Part shown: positions 61,033-64,000 of the stretch, piece by piece
How the letters are laid out: each line of letters starts with the position of its first letter
Position numbering within the stretch: position 1 is the stretch's first letter
DNA from: Brenneria corticis
GTDB taxonomy: Bacteria; Pseudomonadota; Gammaproteobacteria; Enterobacterales; Enterobacteriaceae
Assembly (NCBI RefSeq): GCF_003115855.1
Contig: NZ_KZ819092.1
Coordinates: forward strand, 1 to 64,000
Reading direction: 5' to 3'
DNA: 64,000 bases
The notes under the pieces: generated by a model
What the model was told of the DNA's origin: nothing
Database searches by the model: none
Seen by the model: only the letters and a program-made list of their open reading frames with translations
Program-made: the position numbers and the translations under genes

Positions 61033-61992
61033 ATGGCCAATATGTTTGCCGTAATTTTGGCGTTGGTAACGCTGGTCACGGGCATTGTCTGGTGTTTCGA
61101 ACGCTTTATGTGGGCGCCGGCGCGCCGTAAAAAATTTGCGGCATCGAATGGGCTGGCGGATGGCGGTACGTCGTCAAAAACCGCGGCGCAGCCCGGATGG
61201 ATTGAAACGGTCGCTTCGGTATTTCCGGTGGTGGCGCTGGTATTAATTGTGCGCTCGTTTATTTATGAGCCGTTTCAGATCCCATCCGGTTCAATGATGC
61301 CCACATTGCTGATTGGTGATTTCATACTGGTGGAGAAATATGCCTACGGTATTAAAGAACCCTTTACGCAGCAGACCCTAATCGAGACGGGCCACCCCAA
61401 GCGCGGCGACGTCGCGGTATTTAAATATCCGTCCGATCCGAAAGTGGATTTTATCAAACGAGTGGTCGGGGTGCCGGGCGATCGCGTCAGCTATAACCCC
61501 CTGAGCAAACAGGTTACGATTCACCCCGCCTGCGATGGTCAGCAAATTTGTGATAAAGCGCTGGCGGTAACCTATAATAATGTTCAGCCCAGCGACTTTG
61601 TTCAGACATTCCATCAGCCGGGATTGGAGTCCCGTAGCGGGTTTTATCAGATCCCGGCGAATGAAAATAACGCCGATGGCGTCCGGTTGGGCATACGTAA
61701 AGAGTCATTGGGCAATGTGACGCACAATATCCTGATTGTGCCCGGCGTGCAGGACCAGCTCGGCGGATATTATCAGCAGTCACAGCAACAGCTCGCCACC
61801 TGGGTTGTGCCGGCAGGGCATTATTTCATGATGGGGGATAACCGCGATAACAGCCTGGATAGCCGTTATTGGGGCTTTGTACCGGAAAGAAATCTGGTCG
61901 GTAAGGCTACCGCCATCTGGATGAGCTTTGAAAAACAGGAAGGTGAGTGGCCTACCGGAATTCGGTTGAGCCGAATTGGCGGTATTCACTGA
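61033..61992 (+). CDS. lepB: Signal peptidase I
   Basis: The 319-residue inner-membrane peptidase removes signal peptides. Two N-terminal membrane segments come first, then the catalytic Ser in IPSGSMMPTL and Lys in DFIKRVVGVPGD, and the family block GDNRDNSLDSRYWGFV. Length is close to E. coli. It processes secreted proteins such as DegP, Sbp, BtuF and RseB of this window. Confidence 0.97.
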   Translation: MANMFAVILALVTLVTGIVWCFERFMWAPARRKKFAASNGLADGGTSSKTAAQPGWIETVASVFPVVALVLIVRSFIYEPFQIPSGSMMPTLLIGDFILVEKYAYGIKEPFTQQTLIETGHPKRGDVAVFKYPSDPKVDFIKRVVGVPGDRVSYNPLSKQVTIHPACDGQQICDKALAVTYNNVQPSDFVQTFHQPGLESRSGFYQIPANENNADGVRLGIRKESLGNVTHNILIVPGVQDQLGGYYQQSQQQLATWVVPAGHYFMMGDNRDNSLDSRYWGFVPERNLVGKATAIWMSFEKQEGEWPTGIRLSRIGGIH

Positions 61993-62057
61993 TCGAGGTG
62001 ATAAACACGCAGCATTATTACGCTGACCGTTGTAGAATATTTCCAGATATGAGCGAA

Positions 62058-62075
62058 GGCTCCCGGTCGGGAGCC
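62058..62075 (+). promoter_or_regulatory. Stem-loop in the rnc leader
   Basis: GGCTCCCG (62058-62065) and CGGGAGCC (62068-62075) form a perfect 8-bp stem about 95 bases before the rnc start. RNase III of E. coli cuts a stem in its own leader to limit expression; this is the obvious candidate here. No T run follows. Confidence 0.5.
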
Positions 62076-62170
62076 AATGCAAACGAAACAGCTTTGGCTG
62101 ATGATTAACCAATCAGGGCTGTTCCGTGTGCTGTTGTTTTTGACGCATTGTTGATCTCTATTGGTAACAC

Positions 62171-62851
62171 ATGAATCCCATCCTAATAAACCGTTTACAA
62201 AGAAAGCTGGGCTATACTTTTCAGCAGTACGAACTTTTGTTACAGGCCCTGACACATCGGAGTGCCAGCAGTAAGCACAACGAACGACTCGAATTTCTGG
62301 GCGATTCCATTCTGAGTTTTGTTATCGCCAACGCGCTGTATCATCGTTTTCCCAAGGTGGATGAAGGAGATATGAGCCGGATGCGCGCGACGCTGGTGCG
62401 CGGTAATACCCTGGCGGAAATTGCGCGTGAATTCGAGTTGGGAGAGTGCCTGCGTTTGGGGCCGGGTGAGTTGAAGAGCGGAGGTTTCCGGCGTGAATCC
62501 ATCCTGGCCGACACGGTAGAAGCGCTGATCGGCGGTATTTTTCTCGATAGCGATATTCAGACCATTGAGCGTTTGATCCTGAATTGGTATCAAAGCCGAC
62601 TGGATGAAATCAGCCCTGGCGATAAGCAAAAAGATCCGAAAACGCGGTTGCAGGAGTTTTTGCAGGGGCGTCATTTACCGCTGCCGACCTATCTGGTGGT
62701 TCAGGTGCGTGGCGAAGCGCACGATCAGGAGTTTACCATTCACTGTCAGGTCAGTGGGTTTAGTGAATCGGTCATTGGCACCGGTTCGAGCCGCCGGAAG
62801 GCCGAGCAGGCCGCGGCGGAACAAGCGTTGAAAAAACTGGAGCTTGAATGA
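62171..62851 (+). CDS. rnc: Ribonuclease III
   Basis: The 226-residue double-strand RNA endonuclease has signature ERLEFLGDSILSFV with the catalytic Glu and Asp, and a second Asp/Glu pair in ADTVEALIGG. The C-terminal dsRNA-binding domain ends RRKAEQAAAEQAL. It processes rRNA precursors. It overlaps era by 4 bases (ATGA). Confidence 0.97.
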   Translation: MNPILINRLQRKLGYTFQQYELLLQALTHRSASSKHNERLEFLGDSILSFVIANALYHRFPKVDEGDMSRMRATLVRGNTLAEIAREFELGECLRLGPGELKSGGFRRESILADTVEALIGGIFLDSDIQTIERLILNWYQSRLDEISPGDKQKDPKTRLQEFLQGRHLPLPTYLVVQVRGEAHDQEFTIHCQVSGFSESVIGTGSSRRKAEQAAAEQALKKLELE

Positions 62852-63753
62852 GTGAAGAACAGACATACTGCGGTTTTGTCGCGATTGTCGGCCGGCCTAA
62901 CGTTGGTAAATCCACATTATTGAATCAGCTGCTGGGGCAGAAGATTTCCATTACCTCGCGTAAACCCCAGACAACGCGCCACCGCATTATGGGTATTCAT
63001 ACCGAAGGGCCGTATCAGGCTATCTACGTGGATACTCCCGGGTTGCATATCGAGGAAAAACGGGCCATCAATCGCCTGATGAACCGTGCCGCCAGCAGCT
63101 CCATCGGGGATGTGGAATTGATTATCTTTGTCGTCGAGGGTACGCACTGGAACGATGACGATGAAATGGTGCTGAACAAGCTGCGCGACCAGAAACATCC
63201 TGTCCTGCTGGCGATCAATAAAGTGGATAACGTCACGGATAAAACCAAGCTGTTGCCGCATATTCAGTTCATCAGCCAGCAAATGAACTTCCTGGATGTG
63301 GTGCCGATTTCCGCGGAAAAGGGCACCAACGTCGATACCATCGCCAGCATTGTGCGTAAGCATTTACCGCAGGCGACCCATCACTTCCCGGAAGATTACA
63401 TCACCGATCGTTCTCAGCGCTTTATGGCTTCAGAAATTATCCGTGAAAAGCTGATGCGCTTTCTGGGGGAAGAACTGCCGTATTCGGTGACGGTGGAAAT
63501 TGAACGCTTCGTGACCAATGAACGGGGCGGCTATGACATCAACGGCTTGATTCTGGTTGAGCGCGAAGGTCAGAAAAAAATGGTGATCGGCAATAAAGGC
63601 AGCAAGATCAAAACCATTGGCACCGAGGCCCGTCATGATATGGAAGAGATGTTTGAAGCCAAAGTTCACCTCGAATTATGGGTAAAAGTAAAATCAGGCT
63701 GGGCAGACGACGAACGTGCCCTGCGCAGCCTGGGTTACAGTGAAGACCTGTAA
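62848..63753 (+). CDS. era: GTPase Era
   Basis: The 301-residue GTPase binds the 3' end of 16S rRNA during 30S assembly. G1 is GRPNVGKST, G3 DTPGLH and G4 NKVDN. The C-terminal KH domain carries GNKGSKIKTIG. It overlaps rnc and is followed 11 bp later by recO, the conserved rnc-era-recO operon. Confidence 0.97.
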   Translation: MSEEQTYCGFVAIVGRPNVGKSTLLNQLLGQKISITSRKPQTTRHRIMGIHTEGPYQAIYVDTPGLHIEEKRAINRLMNRAASSSIGDVELIIFVVEGTHWNDDDEMVLNKLRDQKHPVLLAINKVDNVTDKTKLLPHIQFISQQMNFLDVVPISAEKGTNVDTIASIVRKHLPQATHHFPEDYITDRSQRFMASEIIREKLMRFLGEELPYSVTVEIERFVTNERGGYDINGLILVEREGQKKMVIGNKGSKIKTIGTEARHDMEEMFEAKVHLELWVKVKSGWADDERALRSLGYSEDL

Positions 63754-63764
63754 GGCTCACGCCG

Positions 63765-64000
63765 ATGGAAGGCTGGCAGCGCGCATTTGTCTTGCATGGG
63801 CGACCTTATAGCGAAACCAGCTTATTGCTGGATTTGTTCAGCGAAAATGATGGCCGGGTTCGGGTTCTGGCAAAAGGCGCCCGGGCCCGACGTTCCAGCC
63901 TGAAAGGCTGTTTGCAGCCCTTCACCCCTCTGCTGGTTCGCTGGAGCGGGCGGGGCGAAATGAAAACCTTGCGCAATGCCGAACCGGTGTCATTGGCGCT
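63765..64000 (+). CDS. recO: DNA repair protein RecO, 5' part, cut by window edge
   Basis: The first 78 codons read MEGWQRAFVLHGRPYSETSL followed by the OB-fold block DGRVRVLAKGARARRSSLKG. This is the N-terminal domain of RecO, which anneals DNA and loads RecA with RecR. The remainder lies outside the window. Confidence 0.95.
   Translation, partial: MEGWQRAFVLHGRPYSETSLLLDLFSENDGRVRVLAKGARARRSSLKGCLQPFTPLLVRWSGRGEMKTLRNAEPVSLA

Overview
The window is a piece of the core chromosome of a gamma-proteobacterium of the order Enterobacterales. Nearly every gene has an E. coli-like counterpart of the same length. The combination of gene order, repeats and gene losses suggests a Pectobacteriaceae member (Dickeya/Brenneria/Pectobacterium-like), but I infer this from memory of gene order and cannot prove the genus.

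Layout. The left edge cuts a tRNA-Asp that in E. coli is the last gene of an rRNA operon. Then follow yafD, mltD, gloB, a yafS-like methyltransferase, rnhA/dnaQ (divergent) and a second, complete tRNA-Asp (1-5575). Behind that tRNA lies a small accessory patch with a Phd/VapC toxin-antitoxin pair, then the class Ib ribonucleotide reductase operon nrdHIEF with a textbook NrdR-box pair (5576-10451). Polyamine genes speE-speD and yacC follow. A 530-bp intergenic region holds a composite MITE-like repeat, and beyond it sit an orphan ABC ATPase with damaged motifs, hpt, can, yadGH, panBCD, folK-pcnB (non-AUG start), gluQ, dksA, sfsA, thpR, hrpB and mrcB (10590-30368). Next come fhuCDB without fhuA, hemL, erpA, btuF-mtnN, dgt, degP and cdaR (30503-42395). 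A sulfate transporter operon sbp-cysTWA is placed at a synteny break (42725-46534). A tRNA block follows (one Lys, four Val, then two Ala, with gltX and a periplasmic esterase between). The right end is ung, grcA, srmB, trmN6, nadB, the rpoE-rseABC envelope-stress operon, lepA-lepB and rnc-era-recO, with recO cut by the right edge.

How the genes work together. Several genes act on others in the window. sigma-E (RpoE) has its own promoter upstream, and degP, a classical sigma-E target, has a matching promoter. GluQ modifies the queuosine of tRNA-Asp, and TrmN6 methylates A37 of tRNA-Val(UAC), the tRNA present here four times. nrdHIEF, dgt and hpt all touch nucleotide pools. panB/C/D supply pantothenate. 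fhuCDB and the esterase both sit behind Fur-like palindromes.

Most interesting structure. Outside the genes there is a family of modular three-stem-loop repeats. Stand-alone copies lie at 22095-22230 (between gluQ and pcnB) and 54167-54270 (between trmN6 and nadB), and two more modules sit inside the TATACCC-bounded element at 12899-13171. Stems change on both sides (for example AAATTTC/GAAATTT versus AAATCGC/GCGATTT) while the loop CGGGA is kept, which is covariation visible by eye. Two further TATACCC-type elements (18236-18364 and 23797-23853) lack the modules, so the modules look like separate insertions. No CRISPR, prophage, IS transposase or secretion system is present.
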